The notes: generated from the sequence alone by a model not told the origin. DNA of 64,000 bases from Druceiella hillmani (GCA_039881145.1 JAYKKI010000008.1:29866501-29930500); one strand, 5' to 3'. Positions 25,801 to 40,800 are shown, counted from the first letter of the stretch. Numbers and translations are program-made.

Positions 25801-28800
25801 GATAATTTAACTGTTATGAGCAGCCTACATGGTGGAGTACAAGCCATTATTAAAGTAAAAAACAATAAAGCAATTTTTGTTGGACGTGTTAATCATTCAA
25901 TTAATTTAGGTGTCCAACATTCATTTGTACAAAATGTATCTTTACGTATATTTTTCAGAACACAGAGAATGTATATTTTTCGGAACAGTAGAGACAATTT
26001 TTACATTTTTTTTCTACTTTCACTAGCCGCTAAAAGTGCTTATTAAACGGAGCAAAACATCTGTTAAAACACTTTTAACAAAACAATCAACCCGATTTTA
26101 ATGGGTTTGTGGCTGCAAATGAAGATTATGTGATTAACAAGAAAATTTAGACACCAAAGGCACTGCACAGAACTTTATGCATGCTGTGTGTAATTTCACA
26201 TTTCTTTACTTTGCAAAGGCTTGAGGTTGATCAAATAGCTATAAAAATAAAGGCACTTCGTCTTTATGCTTAAGAAAAACAATGGAGTCATATTGTAAAA
26301 GAAGTAACAGGCCTTGCCCTCAAAAAAATTGGAGGACTGTGACATTCGAACAGAAAGACGAGTTCGTCATAAAAAACGAATGGCCGGTGAGTAGACCACA
26401 GGGAGCTGAACTTAAAAAAGACATGTTTGAAGGTCTAGACCGACTCAATGTTGAACCCTGAACTAGATAAAAGTCGATTCAAGACGCAGCTTCGTTGCTC
26501 GAACTTGTGCAGATAAATACTTTGCTTTTGGCAAACAAGGAAGATTTGAAATTAGCTGTATCACAATTAATTGGTTTTAAGATGAGGTATCGGAAGCATA
26601 GTTCCTCTTAGAAATACCAAGGTTGAGAAGAAATTTAAAGGCGGCCAATGTTATAGTTTCTTATTGGATATCTCTAGACTCTTTGAAATTCATCATGAAA
26701 TGGGATTTTATAGAAACCCTTCGAAATCTTACGGTCCCATGCTTAATGTGAAAGGAGTTTCAATAAACCAACATTAATAAAAAATTACTTGGGGATAACA
26801 ATGATCCTAACCAGGCTGAATACATCGGCATTAAATAATCTTAGCATATTAAAAATAGAACACGAGACAACTCAAAACATAAACTTTGAAGACGTGTTTT
26901 TCGAGTTTGCAGCTATTAGAGCTAAAAAAAGATATTTATAGATATAACTTGACCTCCCTCGCTTCTTCCACTTTCATCATCTATTCATACATGCGCAATG
27001 GTTTCGGATGCTTTTCAGTTGGCCCTTTCTCAATATTTTGCCAATCTATAGTAATACTTCTTCCTAAGACGCCCCCTTCGGACCAGATCATCCATCCCAG
27101 CACAATCCCACATCCTTTTTACATTACGAGACTGTCCTTCCCAATTTTTGTCAGTTCACCTTCTTTCAATCCAACCCGTTTTTTTATCTCACTGTTCTTT
27201 ATCCTATAATTAACTTTTAAACTACACATACTTCTCAAGGAATGCATTCCACTGCGTTAATTCCACTCTCATTCTTCTTTTGCCATATCCTACTATCCCT
27301 TACATAGATCAATGTGGAAGAATACATGTATAATAAAACAATACTATATAATTATTATATTATTATGTACAAATTTCATTATTAATGGCCCTTCATTTGT
27401 ATTATTTTAATAAAATCGTACTAAACGTTTGTCGGATATTTACTGATTTTAACAGTTTTCATCCTTGGGGTGATACCATTGAAATCCGCACCAGATGCCA
27501 CCTATCCTAGCTACGCCACTGGTTATATTATTTTCAAATTGAGAGCTCGGTAAAATTATTTACAAGTTTCCATACTAAATATTCTAATACAAGATCATGG
27601 TCTTCTGAATAGTTTGGATATGTATTGTATATCATACGTACTCAAACTGATATAAAATTTCCTTGCTCATTCCTGATATACTCCTTTATGTTTATTACAC
27701 CTGTCATAATTTTGCTAGGCAATATAATCAACTGCTTTGCACTTTGTTGATATACTCCTTTATGTTTATTACACCTGTCATCATTTTGCTAGGCAATATA
27801 ACCAACTGCCTTGCTCGTTGTTGTATACTCCTTTATTTATTACACCTGTCATTATTTTTTCTAGGCAATATATGTAACGAGCGTCACTGCCAATAGGTGC
27901 ATAAACATTTTTAAAATGTCACTATTTTTTACATAACAAACTATAACCTAATGTAAAAAATGTCTGACCTATTCAATTATGGCGTTCAAAATCTGATAAT
28001 TATCTAACAATAATATGACACCAATTCATCTGTTCATTAATGTAAATTAACCTAATATGATGTATAATTGCTTCATTTTCCTTAAATGAACCAAAAGACG
28101 TCAATTTCATACATTTTCACGCGCTGTTATGAATCTTTCTAGTCGTTAGCCTTTTTATCAAGTTTCCAACCTGAGTTAATTGTTTTACTAAGCCTTCTAT
28201 TTATTTTTTATTCTTATTATTTTATTAGGCCTTCTATTATCCTTTTAAACTATCTGAGTTTGTAAATCTGAACTTCCTTGCTGGAAAGCCATTATGCATA
28301 CCCATTAAAATTAAGTGCATTGAAGCTAATATCTTATTACAAAATATATTCTACAAAACAAATAACAAGTATAGTCACTTCTGCGAGTTACAGTTATGTG
28401 AATGCGGTTCGGTTGCGGACTTGGTTCATAAGATGCTAGCTTTGGGACGAAAAATGACAGAAGAGCATATCGCTTTTATCCTAAAAGAGACTATCAAGGT
28501 GAGAACTATGTTATAATAATATTAGTAACAAGCTTTTTTGTATATATTTTTTTTTATTATATATTGCAATTATGTTGGTTATTTTTAGCGTTCCGTACGA
28601 GCCCAAAATGTAAAAAGGAACCGTTATTTTGAGACTTCAGTGTATTTCATCCCTTTTTTCTCGATCCGTATATCATGGTTTTTTTTCAGCAACTACAATG
28701 GCTATTGACATGAATGCAATTCTATAAATTGCTCGGCGCGTCATAATTTTTAAATATTTTAATTTTTATTCAAAATGGGGTCTGAAATGGTAGTTTGGAA

Positions 28801-31800
28801 TATAAAAGCTGTCTTACTATTATAAAATATAATATTAAAGAGAAAAGAATCATTCACCTCCCATTTATATACAAAGTTTGCAAATCGAAAGGTACTATGA
28901 AATAATTCAGAAAGATAGGTCTTATATATGTTACTTTAATAACTTATGAATTATATAGAAACCATGTGAATTATAACGTGTTGTGTGTAGTAGAGGATTG
29001 TAACACTTGTATAATTTGTATTTACGATAGTTATATGTAAAAACATTTAGTACGATTATTTACAAGATTAATATTATAAAAACCCAAGAAAATCTGACTC
29101 ATCCACATTTAAGTAAAACTTGATTCTATTTAAAATCCCCACTTAAATTACTAAGTAAGATAATAATTTTACTTAAACGTCCGTTTATTTGTATTTTACG
29201 TAACGTTTACTTAAACAAAGATATTGTTAGAATTCTGAGTGTTACGCACCTTATAATATATCACTCTTTTCGGAATTACTTTTTAATATTCGTAATAAAC
29301 ACAGTGGATTTGAACAGTGACAAAAACCGCGTGACAAAAATATATACAAATATAACCTCATTCAGTAGCATTTTAACGTTGAAAGCTGAATTCCAAATTC
29401 ATCAAAAAACAACGAGTCCATTCCTAAGTCAACTCAGCTATAAAGCTGCCACAGATTTCAAAATAAGAAGTATTAAATCCTCAACAACGCCAGACTTGAC
29501 TAACCAGATGACAAACGATCCATCGGCGGCACGGAGGCGTGCATGCGCGAGCGCGATATATGCAAATCGCAGCCAATACGTCTTGCCAACGCATTCACAT
29601 GCGCTCCCGACCGCACTCGCTGACAACACGTCCGGGCTGTTTCGCGGCCACAATGCAAATGAACCCAGAAAGCTTAGGAAAGCGAATTTCTCTTCGATTG
29701 TTTATAGGGTTGATGGAACAATCGACAAATAATAAACTAAAATTATCGGATGGAAATTCTGACCTGATACACTAATAGATTTTCATATATATTTGCACTG
29801 CTTCATGACATTTATATATTCGACATCTCATTGGATGAAGTATATTTTCAGGATTAAATAATTTTACACCGTTAATAATTTGATATTTAAGGCATTTCTT
29901 TCTGGTATTCCGCACAACCCTGCTACTACTGCTCTCTGCTACTGCCTATCTGCCTTTCTCCCTCTAACTTCTAAATTACAAATTATATACGCTTAAAGTT
30001 GATTATACAGATTATTAAAATTATAATACAAAACCAGAGACAAACTCAAATTTAGTAAAATAAATAAATGCTAGTGGAATTCTGGAATGTCCAGCGAATA
30101 CGGTGGACGAGTGAATAGAAACCAGCCGAACTCCTCTAATTTATCACGAGTACATTTTGCAAAATGTGGTCTAGCATTATCATGTAGAAAATAAACTCGA
30201 TCCTGTTGAATACTCAATTTGTTAGCAAATCAGTCCAATTGCTCACAGTAAATATCTGCATTAATTGTAGATCCCTCTGAAAGTAACTCCCAATGAATAA
30301 TGCCCTTGGCATTCCACCAGCAGCTAAGCATCACCTTTTTGGTACTTATTTCAGGTTTGGAAACTCCAGTTTCTCCGACACCCAGCCATTGACGTTTGCG
30401 TGTATGGTTAATGTATGTAACCCACTTCTCGTCGCCACTCACTAACTGATTCAGCCAGACGAAGTTACGTTTCAATGTCAATAAACATTGACTAGTATTA
30501 TCTCTACCCTGAAGGTGATATCATGACAACTCGTAGGGTATCCACACACCGTACTTTGAAACTTTTCCCAATTCGTGCAAATGTGTTTCTATGGTGTCGT
30601 GACTGCAGTGTAGCTCATCTCCAATTGACGAGTCGTCAGTCGAGGTTCCTCCTCAATTAGGCGTCGTAATCGTTGAACGTCCAAGTGAACAGGACATCCG
30701 GAACAGGATTCGTCCTCAATGTCGTAGTCGTAGTAGTAGTAGTGAACTTTCTGAACCAAATCTTTGCCGTTGCGTGGACTCGCCCATAGCATGACGTATA
30801 TTATTTGACTTTGCCTTGACCCAGACGAAATTCGTAAATTAATAGAATCTTTTATGTAAGCTTCGGCGCTGACTGTTGTCAACTAACTGCACTTTGGCCT
30901 ATTTATACCCTACAGTAAATCTTCCTAGAAGTTTCGAGAGTCTTAGAAAAATTACGAAGTTGTGGCTAAAAACTTACTAGCCGCCCTAATATACGAGTAT
31001 CTACCCCTCTGCCCTTCTCCTCTTATAATTTAAAAAAATCCATATAATTAGTCTATTTTTAACTAAATAAAGGCTTTTCATGTTAAAAATATCGAAATAA
31101 TTTTTAATTTATTTTTATAACTGTCAAAGATAAATGAAACGATATATTTAATATATTAATGCTCAAAATAATAAACAATTCTTACAATATAATAGAAATA
31201 CTTCTTTTCATGCCCTATAACCCCTTGGCGGGGTAAAGAGCACCACAATGCTTCGCCACGCTGATCAACCCTGCGCTTGCCGATGCTCTTCAGTTCCGCC
31301 TGCACAGTCCGCCGTAAGGTCTACTTTGGACGATCACATTTACTATTCCCTTGAGTGTTCCAATCCAAAACCTGTTTGGGAATATGAACTCGTTCCTTTC
31401 TGAGAGTATCACCAATCAAGTTCCATTTGATATTTTCTCGTGCCAAAATATTCTGAAAATATATTTAAGGCAGTGGTTGGCGAAGAGTTGGAGTCGTCCT
31501 GTGAGATCTTTTGTTGTCCTTCATATCTCGCACGCATATAGACATACAGTTGGAAGTTGAACTGGAATATTTTGAGGATCACTCTACGTGTTCGGGTTCC
31601 GCGACTGCCACACAGAGCGTAGTTGCGCCAAGGTCACCCTAGCTGGATGATTCGTAAAACGATGTCCTCTTCAGTTCCTTTGAGATACCGGAATTTGTCG
31701 ACATATATGTAACACCATTTTAATATTTCAATTAATTTACAGGCATTAACATATCTACATGAGAACAAAGTTATGCATAGAAATATACGATGCAGTAACC

Positions 31801-34800
31801 TGCTTATTACAAAAGATGGTGAAGTAAAACTGTCAGACTTCGGTCTTTCAGCTCAATTATCCGGAAACATGGGAAAACGGTCGACGAGTGTCGGAGCACC
31901 AAGCTGGATGGCTCCGGAAGTTGTTACCAGCGGAATAGAATCACCTTATGATAACAGGGCGGATGTTTGGGCTTTAGGAATCACGACTATAGAAATGTCA
32001 GACGGTAAAGCCCCGTTTCAGGATATGCATCCCACGAGGGCTTTATTTCAAATAGTAAGAAACCCTCCGCCCAGCTTATCAAGTCCGGCAATGTGGTCTA
32101 ATCAAATTAATGACTTTATCGCGGAGTAAGTGTTTACTTCCTAAACGTTTTTAACCAATAAGCGCGATTTTTTTATTGATACCTAATAGAAAATTGTTTT
32201 CAGGAGCTTGGAGAAAAATCCTGAATACAGACCATTCATATTTGAATTACTTGAACACCCATTTATTCAAAGTGTACCAGAAAACGACTACCACGTAAGT
32301 TATTTTCAATTATTTTACGTATATGCCATTTATGGAATTTTGTAATCTTACATCATCTTTTTTCCCAAAATTTTAGCTCACGCAAGAGCTAAAAAAGCTC
32401 GTTCAAGATGCTTGCGAAGCACAATTAAAAGATCTAGAACGTGTTCCAGAAAGGATAATTAAAAATAATCTCCTGATTTTGGAAACGAAACCTGCACCAG
32501 AAACAATGCAGGTAGAAGACCTAGCTGCCCTCGAAAACTTGACCGAAAATTCCATTATAGATGAATTGAGAACTAAGTTAGAAAAAGGTTCATACACATC
32601 TTTTGTAGGAGACGTACTTCTCACTATAAATCCTAATAAGGAACTCGATATATACAATGACGATGTAAGTAAAAATAGACATAATGCGAGAAAACTTGTT
32701 AAGTAGGTATCTTAAAATTATATTCCCAAATAATACACTTTATATCATTATTTATTTCCATTTAGTTTAATATTTAAGTTAATCAATAAAATGTCTCAAT
32801 TTCGAATATAAATCATGAAAAAACTAAAGCCATAAGAGTTTAGTTTTGAGTTTTCATAAAAATACTGATTTTGCCACATTTTTCATTTAAATGTCAAGAA
32901 TAATTTTTCATTTAAACGTCAAGGAAAAATATCTTATTTTTGAATTCATACATAGGAATTTCATCATCTTAAAATTACTGAAAAAATTACATTCGCAAAC
33001 AGTACAGTTTGTGCAATTATTTCTTTTGATATTCAGTAAGTCAAAATGTTTTGTTTTCGAACAAAAGCCATAAAAAAAAATCACATTCAGTTTCGAATAT
33101 TAATTAATAAAGATACTGTGATTCTGTTATAGATCAGTATTCTAGCCATTAAAATGGCCGAGAATTGCTAGATGTAAAAAGTCAATCCAACTATTCGATT
33201 CAGATACAGAGTCAGATTTAGATATATTTTTTAGAATTGAAATATACAGCACTTAAATTTTTCCAGCATTGTTGACCATGATATTTGCTATGTCATCCGA
33301 TCATCAAAACACTTGCACAATTTTTTTTTAATTGATTAGACATAACTTTTGTGGATAAACACACTATTCCAAACCCTTTTTACTACATATAAAAAATATA
33401 TAATTCAATTTCCACAGAATAAATCTAGATAGTTTCCATGTCTTATTTCGATGTGTTACACAAGCAGAATTTTTCTTTATAAAAATAAAACCCCAAAAAT
33501 AGTGCCTCGGGATTATAAATAGTGAACTTTATATTCTGAACTATTACAACTTTATATTACTTGATATAACTTATTAATTTTATATTTTAAAATAAATTAT
33601 TTAAAATTGTATTCAGCTTCGAAAAGTTACATCCCAAACATTTTTTATTCTCTATCTTATGTGTAAAGATTTAAATGAAATGTTTTCTTATATAGTACCA
33701 CGCCAAGTATGAATGCAAGTCAAGGTCAGACAACGAGCCACATATTTATGCTGTCGCGGATAGCGCTTACCAAGACGCCCTCCACCATAAGGAACCTCAA
33801 CACATGGTGTTTTCTGGGGAAAGCTACTCAGGCAAGACGACTAATATGCTTCATGCAATGAGACACTTGACCTATTTAGGCAAAATGAAGAACAACACCG
33901 CAGAAAGAATAGAGAAGGCAGTTAACGTAATCCAGGCAGCTTCTCATGCATCCACACCGACACACAGCCACTCGACAAGAGCTATATTCCAAATACAAAT
34001 AACTTATGGTACATCTGGAAAGACAAGTGGAGCAATATTTTGGCTTTATCAGTTAGAAAAATGGCGCGTCTCTTCTACTGACATGTAAATATTCATAAAT
34101 TCAAACTTGAAAATTAATTTTTGTAAATTTTTATACACTCACTCACTTTTTGTAAATTGCACCATTCCATATTACCTTGAAGCAGATGTGTAGGTATGAT
34201 AAACGAAAACGTAACTCTCAGCTTATGTATTTTTTTGTATGTATTTACATCTTCTCATATTTTTTTATTATACTCGCACTTTTTCAAATAAATTCAAGAT
34301 CTATTTCAATCATGTCTTAAGGGCCTTCTACATTTTCGTTTATCTTCTGTATCTCGCATGAATTTTTCATGATAAAATAATCTCTGCAGATTTCACCCAA
34401 TTTTTCTTAAATTCACTTATATTCTTATGTACTACTCTCTTTTCTCGCGCCGTCTTTCATACCTAGACCATACCAGCTTATTAATAAGTATCTATTATAC
34501 ATTAATTCACTTCTATCTGCATTGCTAACCTAAATGTTTAATTTTTGCTGTTTTAGGACACACGCCAATTTTAATTTACTTTATTATTATTATGATGCTA
34601 TGGAACATCATAATCATTTAGAAAAATATAGCTTGGGTAAAGAACGAAACTACAGATACTTAAGAATATCAGATGACTTGCCCAAAAAGATAAAAGGGGC
34701 AAGAGAAAACCCTGCAGACAATGTGACAAAATATAGCAATATTATCAATCACTTAAAAGATTTAGAATTTGATGAAGACAATATTGAGACTTTACAAACC

Positions 34801-37800
34801 GTATTAGCAGCCATTCTATTGTTGGGTAATGTTAGATTTGAAGAAAGTATAGATGGTTCAGCAAAAATCGAAAATACTGAGGAAGCCATCAAAGTTGCAA
34901 ATTTATTGAAAATTGAAGAAGATAAATTTTTGTGGGCTCTTTTGAATTATTGTCTGGTTGAGAGGGGCACTGCAATAAAAAGGAGACACAGCTCAGATGA
35001 GGCCCGTGATGCAAGAGATACCTTAGCCGGGACACTTTACAAGCGACTTGTGGATTGGCTTATCAACTTAATAAACTTTAAGCTATCTTTCGGAAGAGCC
35101 GTATTGTAAGTATTTAAGAAACAATCTTAATCTTTAGTGAAGTAACCTTTTAGTGTGAACGCATACTATTTTAGTATATAATATAATGAACATGTAAGTG
35201 CAAATTAGATATTTTTTCTTTTCACGTTGAAATCGGGAATTTATATTTCCTTTCAGAATTAAACATTTCATTTAGTTTCTGTATGAATCTCACCAAAATA
35301 TCTATTGTCACAAAGACTACTGTTCAAATTAACAACTTTTCATAAACTAACTGCCCATTCCAGCATTGTTTAGATAAGAAGGGACCATAACATTTTATTC
35401 TGGTACTTACCTTTTTTTGTATTACAGTTAATATGTAAAAGGTGCTCTCAACAGCTTTGTTATTTATTCTTGAACCGAATTGAGCACAGAACAGTATAGC
35501 CCAACCTAGGAACATAAAAACACTTATTTTAATATTAAATGAGTCAACCACCCACAGAAACATTTTTTTTGTAGATTTAATTGCCATATATAATTCTTTC
35601 AAACATAATTTTGATATAGTTACAACGGTTTAGCTTGTGTAAGATGATTTTATGTTCAGATTTTGCCACAAAAAACAAGTCAAAACAAACAATCTGTAAC
35701 AATTTGGCCCACTGAACCTTTTTGTAAATTGTTATGTTGTCTACAATATACCCTATGTCCATCTAGACAATATAAACTACATGATGGTGAGAGATTCACA
35801 TAAAACAGATAAACCATTTACTTGTCAAACCAGAAAAAACGGGTAAACAAAACATTCATTTTTCATGTAAAACTAATGTGATTTAGACGTGAAACATGAC
35901 ATGAAATTAAAAAGCTCTTATCAGAATTTCTAGTAAAAATGTTGGAAAAGGCATAGGTAATAAAATGTTGTATGGTATGGCATGGGTAATAAATGAAGTT
36001 AAAAAATCAACAATATATTTCATCTTTTGACCAGTATTGTCAAGGAATTCCCATTACAAAATATTCACATAAAAATAAAGAAAATAATTTATCAATACTA
36101 TAATTTAAAAAAGTTTTCATTTTATTAAAGTACTAAAACAAATGAAAAATAAAATACCCTGCCGTCTATTATTATTTATTTAACCAACAGATGTTTTTAA
36201 AAATATTTTCAAAATTTGCAATTGTTGGAAAACTATTATTTTCAAAATTGTGGTAAAATAAAGGTACATTATTATAAAACTTTAAGGTTTTTTTTTAAAT
36301 TTAATAAATAATAAAAGTACACTTTTACATAATTTTAAGGTTTCTTTAAATTGAACAAAGTATACTATTTTGAAATTCAATTAGATACTCATATTATTGT
36401 ATTTATACAAAAAATACCTGATTTTCTATTTTCATACTAAATCCAAAATCATTTGTCAACATACCAAATTTCATAAAACTATGTGCAACATTTCGAAAGT
36501 TCTAACCTGGTAACAGACAGAAAAATAGACAAACTACAGAAAACTAGTAAAGCCTACAAGGGTTTCTTTTTGGACCTTTTTATATATGAAACTTGATTGA
36601 TGGAAATAGACAAAGCTCTTAAAGCCAACAATTTTTATTTCTCTATTCACAGCGGTGACAAATTTTGTGTCAACTTACTGGACATGTTTGGCTTCGAATG
36701 CTATCACCGCAACAAACTGGAACAACTTATAGTGAATACGACGAATGAACAGATACAATTTTTATACAACCAGCGCATGTTTGCCTGGGAAATGCAGGAG
36801 CAAGAAGAAGAAAGAATTCCAGTTGTTTCACTTCAATTTTACGATAATAAAGTCGCAGTCGACCAACTCATGGGCAGACCGCTTGGCCTGTTTTACATTT
36901 TGGATGAGGCCAGTCGCTCTGGTCATGGCCAGGAGTTTATTAGGAGTAAGTTTTTACTAAAACAACACTTTATTTTCTTTTACTGTTTGAATTATACTTT
37001 TCTCTAAAATACAAATATTAACTATTGTTTTCAACATTAATAAAAACTCTCTCTTTTATGCACTATTTGTGACACTTTCCACACCCGCACATCTTTATTC
37101 TTAACTTTCTAAAAATTATAAAAAGCTATATCACAATAAAGGATATCAATTAGGCTGAAATGGCACCAAAGGGTCTTTTTTATAATTAAATTAATTCAAA
37201 ACACTTAGGGTATTTATCAAAATCAGACCCCCGAAAAATGATCAAAATCAAAGTTGTAAATAACTTTCAAAATGACGTTTCAAAACTAAAATCCATAAAA
37301 CAAATACAAATAAGAAAACAACATTATACTAAGAATATCCACATTATTATCAAAGCATTGGCATAAAGAAAAGATATGAACATTCTGCAGCCTAAGAATA
37401 CACAAACAATAAAAAAATTTCATTTTTAAAAGAGCATAGAGTAATTATATTTTCTCCTAGCAGAACTTACAAATATTCAATGTGTTATTTAAACGCAGGC
37501 ACTATAAAGAGCACATGTAAAGAGCCATACATCAAAATATCAGGCAGCCCTGAATTCAGCGTAGCACACTTTACTGGTAAAATAAATTACGATGCGAGAG
37601 AAATGGCAGATAAGAACAAGGATTTTTTGCCGCCTGAAATGATTGAAACATTGAGAGCGTCCGAATGTCCCTATATTCAACAAATGTTCAAGGGTAAACT
37701 TACTAAAACTGGCAATCTCACTGCACCTTTAAACCAACCAAAAATTGGGACAATTAAAACAAAGACAGAAAAAGAAAATGAAAATTTGAAAGCCAGAGTA

Positions 37801-40800
37801 AGTTCAACAATTCTATTAATGTTTTCCAAATTATTTTCAATTGTAATAGCAATATGGCATTCTTATATTGACCCTTAAACCTTTTTTTAGACATTAGAAG
37901 TATATGTGTAAATTTACTTAAAGCGTACTTTTAAATTATAACGTAATGATATATATTTACATAGTTACCCAATAAATCTGCTCATACTATCACAATTAAT
38001 ATGCCCATACTATCTTGTTTCTTTCTTTATGATTTAGCTTATTAATCCTGATTTATTTAAGCAAAACAATATAATTTTTCCAGAAATTTAATACTGGCTC
38101 CAAAGGTCAATACTCACAACTGCACAGTATGCGAACGATTGCAGCAACATACAGAGCAACAAGTCTTGAATTATTGAAACAACTTTCTATTGGTCCAGGC
38201 AGTGGCGGCACACACTTTATCCGCTGCATTCGACCGGACCTTGCCAATATTCCCAATACCTTTCAAACTGATGTTATTAGACAGCAACTTAAAGCTTTGG
38301 CTATTTTAGATACAGCCAAGGCAAGACAGAAAGGATATTCATGTCGTATACCATTCTCAGAATTCATTAATAGGTAACTGTCCAATTTCAACATAATAAT
38401 TTTGCAACAATTTCTAGCTGACAAATTATCTAAAAACATGATTTCAAAATCAAAAACTAAAACAAAGAATTTTTCAAAAATAGATCTCATATGACATTAT
38501 CGAAAAGTTGATAACTAAAATCTTGATGCTTTCAGTATTCCACCATCAGAATTCTATAGACATGAGTGATGGCCGACTTTACCATGTAATACAAAATGAT
38601 TAGCCTATTTTTGAACATAAACACTAGGCAAAAAAGATTTCAAAAAACATACTTCTTTCAGTAATTCTAGGAAAAAAACTACTGTAAGCAATAAATAAAT
38701 GATTAAACATGCTGGTACTGTTTGCATCTCTACCAAATGAATTAAAAACAAAAACAACTAAGAATTAAAAATTGTTTAATTTGTGATTTCACATTATAAC
38801 ATATTTGTTACAATTTTCATTCAGATACAAGTTCCTGGCATTTGATTTTGATGAAAATGTAGATATCACAAAGGACAACTGTAGATTACTACTTATACGT
38901 TTAAAAATGGAAGGTTGGATAATTGGGAAGACAAAGGTCTTTCTTAAATATTACAATGAAGAATTTCTATCCAGGTAATGTAACAACATATGTCATATTA
39001 GAAACTTTTATAAGAAAAAAATAGAAACTTTAAATTAGAAAATTAGAAACTTTTATAAGAAAAAATTATAGAAACGACAAATATTCCTAACAAATTGAAA
39101 AACAAACAACATTGTTTGGTATAGGCACTTTATTTCTAATGTTTTATTAGGAACATTGGAGTTCAAAAAGCAAATAAACACAAGTACGTGTATTACTCAA
39201 AAGAAAAAATGTAATCCTACCTTTGTATAAAATAGACATTTTTATACGATTTTTTTTATGTACAAATGTTCCTCAGCAGCAGCGTATTTACTGGCTCACT
39301 TACTACCAATAAATTATGATACCCAAATGTACAAACCCTGACTTTCCCGACTAAAAACAGATCGACAGAATTCAGTCAATCATACCAATTGAAACATATC
39401 TTTAGGACACATAACACTGCAAATGCGCTGATTTGGAGAATTTAGTATTTTACATAGACTTCAAATGGTACTGGGCACTGTAGCCAAGTAATGAAATTAA
39501 AAGTCTAATATACTCATACATAGAAAATGAAAAATAATTTATATTCATTATATCTTTAACTAAAATGCTTTGAATGTTATAAAAATAGAACATGTTATAA
39601 AATATTGACTGTTTCCCAGATATGTTTATGTAAAAATTTGCATTAAGTACTTAATTTACATTAATATTATATTATAATCTTATATCATATATTCCCAGAT
39701 TATACGAAGTACAAGTTAAAAAGATAGTTAAAGTGCAATGCATGATGAGAGTCTTTTTAGCCCGCAGGAGAGCTTGCAAGGACAAAGCTAAAATGTTGCA
39801 CAGTAAGTTGACACAAGAAATTTCTTTTTACAGTTTCTCTCATACTAGATCATAATAGTTTTTCTCAAAAGCTGTTTAATAAAACAATTATAATTTTATA
39901 TATATATCACATCACAATCATTTTATTTACTACTAGCTGTGCCTACGATTTTGTTCACATGTAATTAGGAAAAAAAAAATTTCTTTTTATTTTCTCTTAT
40001 ATGTTGCTCCTGGGTATATACTATTACCATACTAAATTTCATCAAAATCCACACAAAAGACAGACAAAAATTCTAAAAAAAGTTTTCTGAATTCTATTAT
40101 CATTCTACATGCTAAAACAAAAATTTCATTACATATTTTCCAAGTACAAATTCACTCTGTTACAATTTTATTACATGTATATTCTTTTCTTTATATTCTA
40201 ATTGCAAAATTCTTACATGGCACCTTAATAATAATTTCGTGATAGTTTTAAAGTTATCAAGCACATAAATGAAAAAACAGTGCATTATTCTGGCTCTATT
40301 TTAACTTTGTAGTGCAGTAACTATTTTGAAAAGGCAAGTAACTTATCTATATAACCCTATCAATTTCGACAAACAACCAACATAGTTTCAGTCAAATTGA
40401 TTTAATATGGTATAAAAATGACCGATTCAATTTGAACAACAAGTAGTTTTGTAAGTAAATGTTAAGTTAAAATGACTTTAGATTTCAGAATAATTAAAGA
40501 AAATTTTTGCGTATCAAAACATTAAATTACAGAATTATCAGTTTCTGAAAATTATGCTACCCACTCAATTCCTATTCTGTACATTTGTAAGTATGTACAG
40601 AATGTCCTTTACCCTGTTTAATCAACTATTTCACCTGCAGTAGTCACCAAAATATAAGCAGTCGTGGATTTAACATTTATATAATTTTGAAAGAAATTTA
40701 AGTAATATAATTAATATAATTTTTTGTGTACGCATATTTAAATACTTCTGAGTGTATTATGTAGACTTTACTGACTAATAATTACTTAAATGAAGATAGT

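Larger units (their letters stand above)
19894..28393 (+). other. ninaC intron 1
   Basis: 8.5-kb intron between the kinase N-lobe and hinge exons. It contains a 14-bp hairpin and a GC-richer block (about 20.9-21.2 kb), a tandem Helitron pair (22.1-22.9 kb), a 4.4-kb hAT element (23.1-27.5 kb) and a 74-bp tandem repeat (27.7 kb). No coding exon of the host gene was found inside it. Confidence 0.85.
28499..31742 (+). other. ninaC intron 2
   Basis: 3.2-kb intron inside the kinase domain. It holds a CpG-rich patch with two octamer motifs (29.5-29.7 kb), a truncated mariner (30.1-31.0 kb, antisense) and an antisense LINE fragment (31.2-31.7 kb). Confidence 0.85.

Noticed and set aside
26886..27209. 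ORF of 107 codons at the right arm of the hAT element
   Set aside because: Begins out of frame within the transposase C terminus and continues through C-rich non-coding sequence.
29304..29775. ORFs of 142, 78 and 71 codons around the CpG-rich patch
   Set aside because: They overlap on both strands through the same GC-rich block inside ninaC intron 2, without domain or consistent splice sites. Low stop density there follows from GC content.
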